Origin: Morchella semilibera
Taxonomy: Eukaryota > Ascomycota > Pezizomycetes > Pezizales > Morchellaceae
Reading direction: 5' to 3'
Assembly (NCBI GenBank): GCA_009192285.1
Contig: CM018603.1
Span: 664,646-728,645 of the forward strand
Length of the DNA stretch: 64,000 nt
The notes beneath the pieces are model-generated. The model ran no database searches. It was not told the origin of the DNA and saw nothing but the letters and a program-made list of their open reading frames with translations. Within the stretch, counting starts at the first letter, position 1; each line of letters begins with the position of its first letter. The position numbers and the translations under genes were made by a program. Positions 37,109 through 48,105 of the stretch are shown here, piece after piece.

Positions 37109-38966
37109 ATGAAGCAGTTTAAAGAGCTTAGCTTTGCTGTGCTTTCGCTTTTGGCCGCTGTTTCTTATGCTGAAGATGTTGCCTCCGATGTCAAGGTATT
37201 GCAGAAGGATACGTTTGACAGCTTTGTCAGCGAGCACCCACTAGTTCTTGCCGAATGTAAGTGGTCCTATTCTCTTGCCTATACTCTTTCGATGTGTCCA
37301 ATTTCTGTCTTGGATCCCTTCTTGCTCACAAACAATGAACAGTCTATGCCCCATGGTGCGGTCACTGCAAAGCTCTTGCTCCAGAGTATGAGGATGCCGC
37401 CACCAAGCTGAAGGAGAAGGACATCCACCTTGCTAAGATTGAGTAAGCTATATCCCACAATGGTACCAAGGACATTGCGCTTACAGGGACGCAGTTGCAC
37501 CGAGGAAACCGAGCTTTGCGAGAGATACGGTGTCCAGGGATATCCTACAATTAAGGTCTTTCGTGGACTTGAGAACAACTCTCCATACAGTGGTCAGAGG
37601 AAGTCTGACTCGTGAGTGAAAAGCTATCTTTTAGGTGCTAGTCTAGTGCTGATATAGGACTTAGAATCGTTTCCTATATGGTCAAACAATCCCTTCCTGC
37701 AGTTTCGCTCCTGGATAAGGACTCAATTGCCGAGTTCAAGACTGCCGATAAAGTTGTCCTCGTCGGTTATTTCAACGCCGATGACAAGGAGTCTAATAGC
37801 ACCTTTACAGCTGTGGCCGAGTCACTCCGTGACAACTTCCTCTTCGGTGCGACATCTGATGCCGCCCTTGCAGAAGCGGATGGTGTTACAGCTCCTGCCA
37901 TCGTCCTTTACAAGTCATTTGATGAAGGAAAAGACGTCTTTGATGGAAAATTCGATGTTACCGAGATTACCACTTTCGCCAACACGGCATCTACTCCTCT
38001 AATTGGTGAAGTGGGCCCTGAGACCTATTCAGGATATATGGCTGCTGGACTGCCTCTCGCATACATCTTCGTAGATAGTGAAGAGAGCAAAGAAAAGCTT
38101 GTTGCTGCGATTAAGCCAACTGCCACCGAGTACAAGGGCAAAATCAACTTCGCCACTATTGATGCTGTTGCGTTTGGTGCTCATGCCGCTAACCTCAACC
38201 TCGAGAGCAAGTGGCCTGCCTTTGCTATTCAGGACACCGGCAAGAACCTGAAATTCCCCTTTGACCAAGATGAGGAAATTACTGAAAAATCTATCGCCAA
38301 ATTTGTCAAGGACTACGTTGAAGGAAAGATTACGCCTAGTATCAAGTCAGAACCGGTACCAGAGACGCAGGAGGGGCCTGTACATGTCATCGTTGCGAAT
38401 AACTTTGAGGACCTTGTAATGAACAACGACAAGGACGTCCTCGTCGAGTTTTACGCCCCGTGGTGCGGCCACTGCAAGAACCTGGCCCCCAAGTACGAAG
38501 AGTTGGCTAAGCTTTACTTCGATAACCCCGAGTATGCTAGCAAGGTTATTGTAGCTAAGGTTGACGCTACTGCCAATGATGTGCCGGTTGATATTCAGGG
38601 CTTCCCAACCATCAAGCTTTATCCATCAGGCGCCAAGGACTCACCGGTCGACTATGCTGGCTCAAGGACAGTTGAGGACCTGGCAAACTTCATTAAGGCC
38701 AACGGTGCTCACAAGGTTGATGCTTATGTTCCGCCACCACCAGAACCGGAGGTGGTTGAGGAGGAGTCTGAGGAGCAGGATGCTGCCGAGAGCCTTGGCG
38801 AGGCAGCTGCAGCGGCTACCGATAAGGTCAAGGAAGCCGTAAAGGATGCTAGTCAAGCTGTTATTCCTGATACTGAAGAGGTACGTTAATTACGTTTCTA
38901 TAAACAAATTATCATACCAATTTACTAATTACTCCCTCATAGGACCTTGATCACGATGAATTGTAA
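37109..38966 (+). CDS. PDI1: Protein disulfide isomerase (ER, HDEL)
   Basis: Forms and rearranges disulfides in proteins folding in the ER lumen. Exons 37109-37256, 37343-37442, 37495-37611, 37665-38880 and 38943-38966 join in phase to 534 residues (introns 86, 52, 53 and 62 bp). A signal peptide is visible ([21 protein letters not shown]). The first thioredoxin domain has [12 protein letters not shown], its FYA codons split by intron 1, and the partner pair CTEETELC; the middle b and b' domains lack cysteines; the second active site is [12 protein letters not shown]. The C-terminus is acidic and ends HDEL on its own 24-nt last exon. Without that exon the frame would run into the intron and lose ER retention. 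All catalytic parts are intact, so it is probably the essential housekeeping PDI. Confidence 0.96.
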
Positions 38967-39531
38967 GCTTAAATAAATAGTCTGAAAGAGAAAAAAACAA
39001 AATAAACTGGCAGTTTTCAGCTGGAGTCTTTTGATGCAGCCCAGAGCTACTGCGGTTGGGGTAATGACTACCGTGAACGGCTGGGTTGGTTGGGGTTGCG
39101 TCTTTATTTATTGCTTGTTTTGCGGTTAGCTTCTATTTCTGGTACCGATTTGCATACCTGTATTTTACCATGACTCAAAAGTTCGTTCATTCGGTGATAG
39201 TTATTATACTTGTAGCCTGGGTTTACTTAGTGTGATATGTCGTGCTTGGTATTCTCTTCATAGCCAAACACTTGGGTTTGACCTTTGGGTTGTATCTCAA
39301 TAAAGAAAACTGTTTTTTGACTGGATATGTTACTTGGGTAGTGGTGAAGGTATGTACTTCGGGTCACGTAGGGTAAGCAAGAACACACCACTCTGCCCAA
39401 GGTAGGCTACATGTCAAACCCTTGGCATCACGTGAATTCATAAATCTGGCAGGTATCAACAAGACACGACAGTTGTTCACTTTGCCAGTGCGATTCACCC
39501 ACTCGCCGCAATACAGCAGAGCACCGTGATA
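38967..39531. other. Spacer between PDI and GRASP genes
   Basis: About 565 bp with the PDI 3' UTR (AATAAATAG and AAATAAAC just after the stop) and the GRASP promoter. No other gene seen. Confidence 0.6.
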
Positions 39532-40816
39532 ATGTCGTGGTTAAAGAAATTTCTCCCAATAGTTGATGACCGCCCGCGTGGCCCTGGAAACGGCTTCGGC
39601 TTTCAAGTCTTGAGAAATATCAGTCCACTGTTGGAAGTCGAACCCTGGTTCGATTTCGTCTGTGGAATAAACGGACGGCAAATTGTGAGCATCTGTGATA
39701 TCTACTAAACATGGCTAGTACTGACTTCGAATCTTGTTTAGGAGGATGAAAATCATATGTTATTCTCACAAGAGATACGTAACTGTGCTGGTCGAGATGT
39801 CGCCTTGACAGTGTGGTCTGCCAAAGTATATTTGATTCTTACTGATTCCGGGGCATCCTGGTAACGAATTCCTAGGGGCAACGGCTACGCGATATCATGA
39901 TAGCTTTGCCACCAGGTGCAGCCGGCCTTGGGCTTACACTGCAATGGTGCCCGCTCGTTGCTACCGAGGATGTTTGGCACATACTGGACGTCGCACCTAA
40001 TTCTCCTGCAGACCATGCAGGCCTCCTGCCGTATGGGGATTATATTATTGGAACTCCAGAGGGAATCGTTCGCGGAGAGTCAGGGTTGGGAGAATTGGTT
40101 GAAGATGTTAGTCTCTTGTTTTTCAATTATGGCAGTAGTGCTGATAGATATAAACATCATAGCACATTGACCGACCCCTTCGCCTCTACGTCTATAACCA
40201 CGAATATGATGTTACTCGTGAATTAACAATAACTCCTCGACGGAGTTGGGGCGGCGAAGGTGCTCTAGGGTGCATCCTGGGATTCGGTGCTCTGCATAGA
40301 CTTCCAGCCCCATTGGCAGAGCCCCCCCAAGCTCCAGGTGAAACCCTTTTTGATTATACAGCTACGGACCAAAACGACCTCCATCAATTCCCACCTACGG
40401 AGCCAGCCTTCATAATACCTGCTGCTTCTCAGTATTCCGCACCCTTGCATAATTCATTCCAGGCATCATCTACATCACCGCATCACGCCAATTTGCAGCA
40501 AGTGGGTTCCACTCCGACTCCACCCCCACCTCTGCCTCCAAAGGGTGCTTCAAGGTATAAGCCCCGTCATGTACACCATATGAATAGCTCGGCCATGGAC
40601 GCATATATGAAGGAAGAGGAACAAAAAAGTTTAGAGCATGACTTTCCAAGCAGGAAAGGCTCACCAGCTGTATCCGGGGGCGGAGGTATACCCCCCCCGC
40701 CTAGGAGCTCTTTGCCACCACCACCTCGTCGTGCACAAACACCGCTTGTTAGTCAGTACTTGCCTGCACCCCATTCCGGCCAAGCTTGCACCAGTAGTGG
40801 GGATGATATCGATTAA
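39532..40816 (+). CDS. GRH1: GRASP-type Golgi reassembly stacking protein
   Basis: A peripheral Golgi/ER-exit-site protein that tethers membranes and supports unconventional secretion. Exons 39532-39684, 39742-39825, 39876-40106 and 40163-40816 give 373 residues (introns 57, 50 and 56 bp). Two tandem PDZ-like GRASP domains are visible: GFGFQVLRNISPLLEVEPWFDFVCGINGRQ with QRLRDIMIALPP, and WHILDVAPNSPADHAGLLPYGDYIIGT with LRLYVYNHEYDVTRELTITP and SWGGEGALGC. The C-terminal third is a proline-rich, probably disordered tail (PPPPLPPKG, PPPPRSSLPPPPRR). The N-terminus MSWLKKFLP lacks the glycine-2 myristoylation signal of animal GRASPs, as in yeast Grh1, where membrane binding uses an acetylated N-terminus with a partner protein. 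The domain order and intact frame argue for a working gene. Confidence 0.94.
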
Positions 40817-41938
40817 GACAGGCAATTACAATCTAAGTATCTTTTTAGGCGAATTTCTGATCAGGGAAGGGCCTTGGCGTTTGAGTTCGGGATATTGTTT
40901 TCATCTGTACAAATAATGTCAAGGCATGGCTGAGGAACCCAAACCTAGGAAATCTTGGGATCCCCTCAAAGCATATACGTAGCAGCTTTAATAGATATGC
41001 TAGCATTGTCGCGTGTATACATACGTACCGGGTGTACACCATAAATACCGAGAACCCCCCCCCCCCAGGTTCAACATATAAGCCACGAGTGGCCGGTGGA
41101 GGGCGGCCAATGATAGACGAGCTCACGGGGGTGTGATCAACCCCGGGGTATGGTCAACTTTGGATCGCAACCAACCACAGATATCAAATAAATTGCAATA
41201 ATTGTCTACAATCAGAACCTAAGAATATAGGGAGTATATAGAGGACTATCATTCTGTGAAGGTATTGAGGAGGTTGATTGTGTGGAGTTGACACAGGGAG
41301 TTTGGTATCGCACCTTCTTATAAGGTAGCCCAGCCTGAACTTCCTGATCTTTTTCCAGTTTCTCCACCCTTAACACACTTTCTCTAGTCACAATTAATGC
41401 TGACACACTGTTTAATTTCCGCTTATCAGACCTCATTTGTTCTCCCTTTTGGTCGTCACGCAAATGCTTTTCCCCAGCTCTAGCCATTTGAAGATCTGCA
41501 AAGAGTCTTTGCGCAACATGAGATTGCTTGAGTATGACTGTCCGCTGCTCTATGAGGACTGCTAGATATAATTGATTTTTCAGCCTCTTCATGCAGGTTC
41601 ACTATGCTGTTAGGAGTGGTAGGGGTTTTGTATGTCCATGCAGCATCATCATCATGGTCTTGTTGAAGCCGTTGAGGTGTGCTGAAAACCGGGATTTCGG
41701 AATGAGGAATTGATAATTGAAATTCAGAATTGTAGGGTGGGGTAAATTCACATTATTTAAACAGTTTTCTAGGTGGAAAGGGAATATACCAGCACCACGG
41801 AATCCAGCCTTTATGTTCTATACTGTAAGAGCTCGCCTTCTGGCTCGTGCATAAAGGTTAGGGAAGGCATCATTTGTAATCGCTTATGCCCCTGGCTTGA
41901 TTAGTCCTCCATCTAAAGGCTGCAGCAAGTGGGATGTA
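40817..41938. other. Intergenic with a possible transposase tail
   Basis: Downstream of GRH1: a C12 run at 41055-41066 and no host gene. Most of 41212-41690 on the minus strand is one open frame, described separately. The right end abuts the TA target of the DNA transposon at 41939. Confidence 0.5.
41212..41592 (-). pseudogene. Possible pogo-like transposase C-terminal remnant
   Basis: The open frame (QLYLAVLIEQRTVILKQSHV ... KRKLNSVSALIVTRESVLRVEKLEKDQE) is continued upstream by an open stretch with WTYKTPTTPNSIVNLHEEAEKS. Fungal pogo/Fot transposases often end in such a threonine/proline stretch followed by a charged helical tail rich in Lys and Arg. No catalytic motif is present, so the assignment rests on style only. 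It could equally be an unrelated hypothetical protein. Confidence 0.35.
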
Positions 41939-42139
41939 TGGCTCGAGAATCGATGGGGGGCAGGTATGTCAACCTTCAGCACACCCTCTTTCAAGGGAGC
42001 GTTCTTGGCCCTCGGCGTTCTTGGCAATATGAGTGATATCTCATGACACGTTGTAAACCCAAGTCCCGGATATGATATTCTCGATACAAAAACCTTTCGT
42101 TCTCAACAACCAGACTACGGAATAGAGATATAACTATAT

Positions 42140-44500
42140 CTAAGTAGTGCTAGTATGTTGTACAGCATTAAATGTAACTCTTCTATGGCATTTGTACTGT
42201 TTATGTGCACCCCAACCTACACCACTTCTATATGCTTGCGCAATATCCTGAGATTTCCTCCAATGCTTCCATACATGCTTTTCAGCATATATAAGCCCTT
42301 CTGGTATTTGTTTCCGCAAATCTGAGTCAGTGTAATTACAGTTTTTCCGGGTGTACCATTTTACTACCCCCCAGAAATACTCTATCCAGTTGAGCTCGCA
42401 ATGAAACTTTGGATATAGGAGAGAGATATGCCCTTTAGAAGTAGCGGCATTTTGGACTTTGCTGCCTTGAGACTGAAAGTCAGGTTGTAGGGATAAAAGG
42501 GTCCGGGCACAGCATCCTTGTGGCATCCTAATATCACAGTGTGACTGGTTTTGACACTTTTGCTTCAATTTTCCATGCCATAATCCGCGTTCCTGAAGGA
42601 GTAGTATTTTTAGACCTTTTGGCTTCCCTCTTAGATTTTCTGGTACGGTATAGTCCTCTGTTGAGTAATTGGTAGCCTGTTGGATTCGGATTCCATCCCT
42701 AATATACCAGCCATCTTTCATAATAGGTGCTTTACCTCCCGGTCCCATATTCATGGAATGTGCTTGTAATGCATCATCTGGCCAAGAATTATGCGATGGA
42801 GCATTGTCAAATAGAAAAACAGCTTGACACCCTGGAAATTTCAACTCAAATATAGGAATAACAATCTCTTGTAACTGAGCAACCAATCTATCCGCATTCC
42901 ACCAAGAGTCTCCACCGAATTCGACATACTCTATAGTATCACGTCGTAAACCTCTTGAATGCAAATATTCATCAGTAATATGTTCTGGTGCTTTCAGAGG
43001 TCCAAGCGGAGAAAGAAATCCGGACAACATGATGCTTTTCCCTAGTGATTTTTTACGTAGTGGTGAACTATCTTGTAGAGTCCATTGATGTGTCGGTCCA
43101 TCGTTAGAATGAAATGTGCATTCATCGTGTGTTATCAAAACACAAGGTTGTTTTCCGGTGGATATCCAAATATCGTCAGGGGTTCGTACGAGTTCACCTG
43201 CTTCATCTCATTCTAGTAGACGGGGCTTTAAGTTTTCGATAGCTGGGAGAAAAATCTCTTGTCGATAATGCAGAACATCCTCCCTTTCATGTCCATCCTT
43301 ATATATTCCCTTTCTAATCTGTTTCCAATCGTACCCGAGTTTATGTAGCCAATTGACAGCGGAACGAGTAGATAAAGACCATTTCTCTGGGTTTTCATCT
43401 ATTTCCTGTAGCGAAAGAATCGTGTTTCGGACTTTGCTGACTGGTTCCTCAATATTTTCAAGTGGTATATCAGCGATGTTTTGCCAATATGCGACAACCG
43501 CATTTGCCAAATCCAGGGAAGTGATTTTCTGTCCAGCTCTTGAAATATATTCCCGTACTGCCAACATAGTTCCTTCATCATCTAACATCGTTTGAACCAT
43601 TCCTGTCCGGCCCTGTAATCCTCACTCAATATGTCTTTCCCTAACCCAATGTCTTTCACGTCTCAATATGAAGCTAGCAAGTTTGACACCTCCTCTATGA
43701 CAGCTCGCCACCTGTAAAGCCAGTTCCTCCCAGGTACTACCAGAATTCTTTAACCGTGTGCTCAAAAACTGATAGATGTGACGGAGTAACCTGACGCAAA
43801 GAAGAAGATGACAATGATGACGCAGAGAGACTCGAGGAGCACAGTGTACTCGACGAGAGGACCGATGAAGACAGGGACAACACCGGGCAGGCACAGGCAC
43901 AGGCACCGGCGAAGGCAAAGGCAAGAGCAAGGGCACAAGAGCACGAAGCAGGGAGAGTGAGGACCGGATGGACCTCGACGAGAACGATGAGGGATACTAT
44001 AAGTTTCCTCTTGTCAGAGGATCGAGTCTTTGGTACAAGAGACTATGGCTTAGAAATAGGAGTAGATTCCTATATACCGAGATAACAGGAAGACGAGACA
44101 GAGAGAAAAGAAAGAAAGAACTAAGGAAAACATCTATCCCCGCTATTTAACACACCTCCTCCACTAGTCCGCTATGACTCACACTCTCGCTTATAGAACC
44201 TCATAGAAACCCGTTGCTACCACACCTCGTCATCCTCCCCACCATCTCCGCTATTCTACATTACCAATCCATCACGCCATCGAACCTCCTAGAACCTAAT
44301 GACGACAACCTCCACCTCGTACTCCCCACTCTCGCTTATCATTACCTTAACACCCACAATCATGCATCGCCTACCGAACTGTCGGGACGACTGCCAAGAC
44401 GCCGGGACAATAGACCTGTTAATAGCGGGTTTTATCCTGACCGGTAGGACAATTCCTTTTTGACTCAAGTAGATTCTTTATATCCCGAATAGCTAACAAT
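42140..44500 (-). pseudogene. DDE transposase, inactivated
   Basis: The frame runs from about 44500 to 42140, interrupted by the solo LTR. Pieces in order: LLAIRDIKNLLESKR, RY*QVYQFLSTRLKNSGSTWEELA (LTR inserted in this segment), ERHIE*GLQGRTG, then 43600-43208 and, after a TGA at 43208-43210, 43138-42140. Catalytic-type motifs: ITHDECTFHSNDG (first Asp/Glu block), AVFLFDNAPSHN (second Asp) and YPKFHCELNWIEYFW (Glu). They match a large fungal transposase family in the IS630-Tc1-mariner superfamily. The three stops fit CAA to TAA and CGA to TGA changes. Confidence 0.85.
43777..44409 (-). repeat. Solo LTR-1 (minus) with TSD ATAGA
   Basis: 633 bp, TGTGACGGAGTAACCTG...GACGCCGGGACA. Flanked by ATAGA at 43772-43776 and 44410-44414, a perfect 5-bp duplication. 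Joining the flanks restores the transposase frame. Confidence 0.95.
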
Positions 44501-44537
44501 CTATTAGTTAATTTTTATCAATAATGCGGGAAGGAGC

Positions 44538-44744
44538 TTAAAGTATTCTACCAGCTTCTAAAATAGTATGTCTCAACTCCAAATTAGTCCGAAGTCCAGT
44601 AGCTAATGGCCATCGCTTAATTATTTCTTGGATAGCGCTTGTATTCCAGGAGTTCTCAATCTGGTTCTGCCAATCCGCAACCACTTTCTGATCACCCTCA
44701 ATAAATCCTATTTCTGGATTTACTCCAGTCCGCACATTCCCCAA
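44538..44744 (-). other. Small unidentified ORF in the DNA transposon
   Basis: A 68-codon frame (MGNVRTGVNPEIGFIEGDQK ... RHTILEAGRIL) upstream of the transposase, inside the TIRs. No domain recognised. It may be part of the transposase leader, a second transposon ORF or chance. Confidence 0.25.
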
Positions 44745-44882
44745 CTTGATCCTCCCCTTCGCTGCTGGAGGAAGCTTATCCTTGTAGGAGCATTGCTAAA
44801 GTACATTCCCTGTATCAATTCTGAACTGTGTCACGACTAACTCTCGTGCTGGTGCAGTTTTCTTCCGCTTTCAGAGAGCCTG

Positions 44883-45019
44883 CATTAGCAAGACTTCATT
44901 TGTCTCCTGATGTCTCCTGAGCCTCAGGAGACTCAAAAAATATCCAGGAGTCTCAGGAGACTCTCAGGAGACCTGGGAGACTGTTGGGAGACTACAGTTA
45001 TAAGTTGAGTTTGCTGATG
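44883..45019 (+). mobile_element. 137-bp foldback element, copy A4
   Basis: CATTAGCAAGACTTC...GAGTTTGCTGATG, flanked by TG on both sides (GCCTG | TGCCTTG), inside the DDE transposon. Confidence 0.85.
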
Positions 45020-45259
45020 TGCCTTGAAATTGGTTTTCCTGTAATAGAATTCATTGGTATGGAAACTCAGTTTGGGTTGACGATGCCTCATACCCTCGTT
45101 TGCTCACCCCGCTCCTATACAAGACCCTTAACCTTTAAGCGAAACCCTAATAATATGTCAGTTCTTATAGAATTTGCTTTTGGTGGTACTTTGCCAACCA
45201 ATAAGATTCCTCCTCAGCACCTGTTTACACACCTGCCCCCCATCGATTCTCGAGCCATA

Positions 45260-45872
45260 CTTTGGGTGTAGGGGTAAGTGAGAAGACACCTGGTGGTGGA
45301 GGCGGTGCAAATGGTTGCCAAGGCCGTCAAGGCTTGATTAAAATCATGGAGTGAAAAGAAGCCAATTCAAAGAAGCCGCCACCCACGCAGGGAAACTACT
45401 AGGAATCAACGATTTCAAGTGATTACTTTGCGTGATCATACTAAACCACAAATATCATAGAACGCTATTAGTAGAGAAGTAAGATCTCCGATCTAATTGT
45501 AAACACAACTCCGAGTCTAATGCAGATTAGATAGGATTGGATCGTAGATTGTATCAAGGGATCTACCGCCGGGCAAGAGTGAACGGTTCACATTCAAACA
45601 GAAAGCGGTCTGGACGTACTATTTGGTCCTAAGGAAAAAGAAGAGTTGCATTGGTTTGTAACACAAAATCGAGTTACACGATGTATGCACTGGGATCAGA
45701 TATATAACTCTTTGGGCTATGATTGCTCTGGAGACCTCATTCAAAAGTCTTAGACGTCATCAATGGGATATCATAAACATATATAAAGATAAAAGTTTGA
45801 TATACGTCTCTACAATGCTGCACCGTTTAGAGTAGTGTCAACAGCATTTAAACTGGACATATGACAGGTAGT
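45260..45872. other. Intergenic, nothing recognised
   Basis: About 600 bp of ordinary composition between the DNA transposon and the LTR-2-like fragment. No gene, RNA or known repeat seen. Confidence 0.5.
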
Positions 45873-45944
45873 TATCACGGAGCGAGGCAGGGACGTAGTG
45901 GGGCGAGTCAAGGTACAGTCGCGCTCAAGTTTTGGTCGTTGGGA
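45873..45944 (-). repeat. LTR-2-like fragment
   Basis: TATCACGGAGCGAGGCAGGG... matches one end of the 18175-18629 repeat for about 70 bp and stops at the target site of the next solo LTR. Confidence 0.65.
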
Positions 45945-45949
45945 GTACA

Positions 45950-46583
45950 TGTCCCGGAGTCTTGGCATCGGTCCCGAGGGTTTGGTAGTTAAAGCGTTGT
46001 CGTGATTGTTGAGGTAATGTTAAGTGAGGAGGAGGCATGCTGAGAACGGGGTGTCGTCATTGGGTTCCAGGAGGTTCGATGGCGTGATGGATTGGTAATG
46101 TAAATAGCGAAGATGGTGGGGAGGAATACGAGGTGTGGTAGCGGGGGTTTCCATGAGATTCTATGAGCAAAAGTGTGAGTCATAACGGACTGGTGGGGGA
46201 GACGTGTTAAATAACGGGGTTAGATGTTTTTCTTAGTTCTTTCTTTCTTTTCTCTCTGTCTCGTCTTTCTGTTATCTCCGTACATAGAAACCTACTCCTA
46301 TCCCTAAGCCATAGCCTCTCGCATCAAAGACTCTGTCCCCCAGAACGAGGAAATTCATAATACCGCTCATCGTTCTCGTTGAGGTCCATCTGGTCCTCAC
46401 TTCCCCTGTCCTGCAACCTTGTGCCCTTGCCCTTGCCTTTGCCTTTGCCAGTGCCTGTGCTTGTGACTGCCCGCCGGTGTTGCCTCTATCTTCGTCGGTC
46501 TCTTCGTCGCGTAGGCTGTGCTCCTTGAGTCCTTCTACGTCATCATTGTCATCTTCTTCCTTGCGTCGGTTTACTCCGTCATA
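45950..46583 (+). repeat. Solo LTR-1 with TSD GTACA
   Basis: 634 bp, TGTCCCGGAGTCTTGGCAT...TTACTCCGTCATA. GTACA flanks it at 45945-45949 and 46584-46588. The final CACA has become CATA, a C-to-T change. Confidence 0.93.
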
Positions 46584-46588
46584 GTACA

Positions 46589-47425
46589 TAGCAACAGCGC
46601 AATACACAACAAACATCGCTAGAAAAATCAAATGATAATATATTTGATATATAGGATATAGCAGTGTTTAATAGAGTATAAGTAAATTCAATAGATGACC
46701 AGAGTCGAAAATATTTATTGTTTACAACCAGAAATTTGCTATTTCCTTTTAGTCATGAATCCAACAACTCATTTGCTTTTGATGGGAAATTCATGCCCTG
46801 ACTATATTAAAACTAAAATTTAAAACATATAGTTAATATAAAGTGCTCTCCGACTACAACTTTATAGCATTTTTATAGGTATATTATATGTTTTCATGTA
46901 TGGATTACAGGGTCGAAATGTGTTGATTTGATATTAGAAATTTTGTATTATTTATAATTGAGGCATTTCTGAGAATAGATTAAGAATTTTTAGAATTATA
47001 TTAATATCTTTAGTTTTGTAACAATTTAGTAAGTTCTAATATATATTCTCAATTTAATATATCAATATTTGATTTTCTGTTACTGTTTTTAGTATTTTGA
47101 TAAAGATGTCACAAAATGACAAAAGTCAATCACTATTTTTTATTATTATGCCACACATATGAAAACACCTACAAGAACCCTTAAAATATCATAAAGTCAT
47201 ATATAAGAATCATCTTATAATGAAGATAAGTTCTTTATTACAGCTCTAAATAGTAAGAGCCAATTTCTCTATACAAAGGTAAATAAGTTGGTAAATTCCT
47301 TACCAAAAATAAATGTATTATTTCTGGCATTAGTTGGAGGGCACAGCAAAATCTAGTCACATATTTAATTTCCTGATATTTCATTAAATACTACTATGTA
47401 TTCTCTATCAAATATATTGTCAGTT
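46589..47425. other. AT-rich gene-free segment
   Basis: About 840 bp, strongly AT-rich compared with its neighbours (many TATAT, TTTTA and AAATT words). No coding frame supported and no repeat recognised. It could be a heavily mutated old transposon or ordinary AT-rich spacer. Confidence 0.5.
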
Positions 47426-48105
47426 GATTTTTTTGTGGATGTCCGGGTGTGGTCCGTGGTCGTCAAGTGGGTGAAACGGCCAAAACTTGTTGAGCGTGGC
47501 TGTACACAACCGAGGCAGAGGGGAGTAAGGTAGAGCGAGACGGGACGGAGCGAGGCGGTGCGTGGTGGGGTAACTATGGGCGGATGACGAGGCAAGAGAA
47601 AGCACGGGGACCATGGGAGTTCCTGAAGTCTCTCAAGAAATATCAGGGACATCTTAGCGAAGGCTAAGGGTCCTAAAGTATAGATTGACTAAAAGGACAA
47701 GAAAGTTGCATGAAGAAGAAAGGAGAAGGAGAGAAATCCTACAAGTGAGGGAGAGAGCTCTCTATATATACTAGCCCCCGAATCCCTTCACTCCATCAGC
47801 AAACTTTACCATTTGTGACTGGAGTCTCCTGAGTCTCCTGAGATCTCTGTAATCTCCTAAGACTTATAAAATCCTGCTGATGTGACTGATCTCAGAGAAA
47901 CCCATAGAACCACAAGGAAATCTCTCTATTAGAAATAAACATATACCGTTGACTCATAGAACTTTATAACAGAAACTCATAGAATGCCATAGAAACCCCT
48001 GACTAATTCTTCTTCCCGCAATGTTGCTACATACGCTCAAAACAGTTATAAGTTTAGTATGATTGTTACGTGTATAGCTTCCGAATCGGGGCATCAGCGG
48101 TTTAG
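47426..48105 (-). repeat. LTR-2-like copy (minus), diverged, with a foldback insertion
   Basis: The blocks GACAAGAAAGTTGCATGAAGAAG, TCCTACAAGTGAGGGAGAG, CTCTATATATACTAG and CTGACTAATTCTTCTTCCCGCAA also occur in the LTR-2-like copies at 18175 and 49837. The left end is GC-rich (GACGGGACGGAGCGAGGCGG). Exact borders are unclear. Confidence 0.55.
47794..47882 (+). mobile_element. Small foldback element, copy B2 (short)
   Basis: 89 bp, CATCAGCAAACTTTACCATTTGTGACTGG...TAAAATCCTGCTGATG. It lacks one internal GTCTCCTGA block relative to copies B1 and B3. Confidence 0.75.

Larger units (their letters stand above)
41939..45257 (-). mobile_element. DDE DNA transposon with 27-bp perfect TIRs
   Basis: The left end TGGCTCGAGAATCGATGG... 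(41939-41965) and the right end (45231-45257) are perfect inverted repeats over about 27 bp, with partial similarity further in. Each is flanked by TA (41937-41938 and 45258-45259), the target duplication of IS630/Tc1/mariner-type elements. The interior encodes a transposase on the minus strand. Later insertions are a solo LTR (43777-44409) and a 137-bp foldback element (44883-45019); without these the element is about 2.5 kb. Confidence 0.85.
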
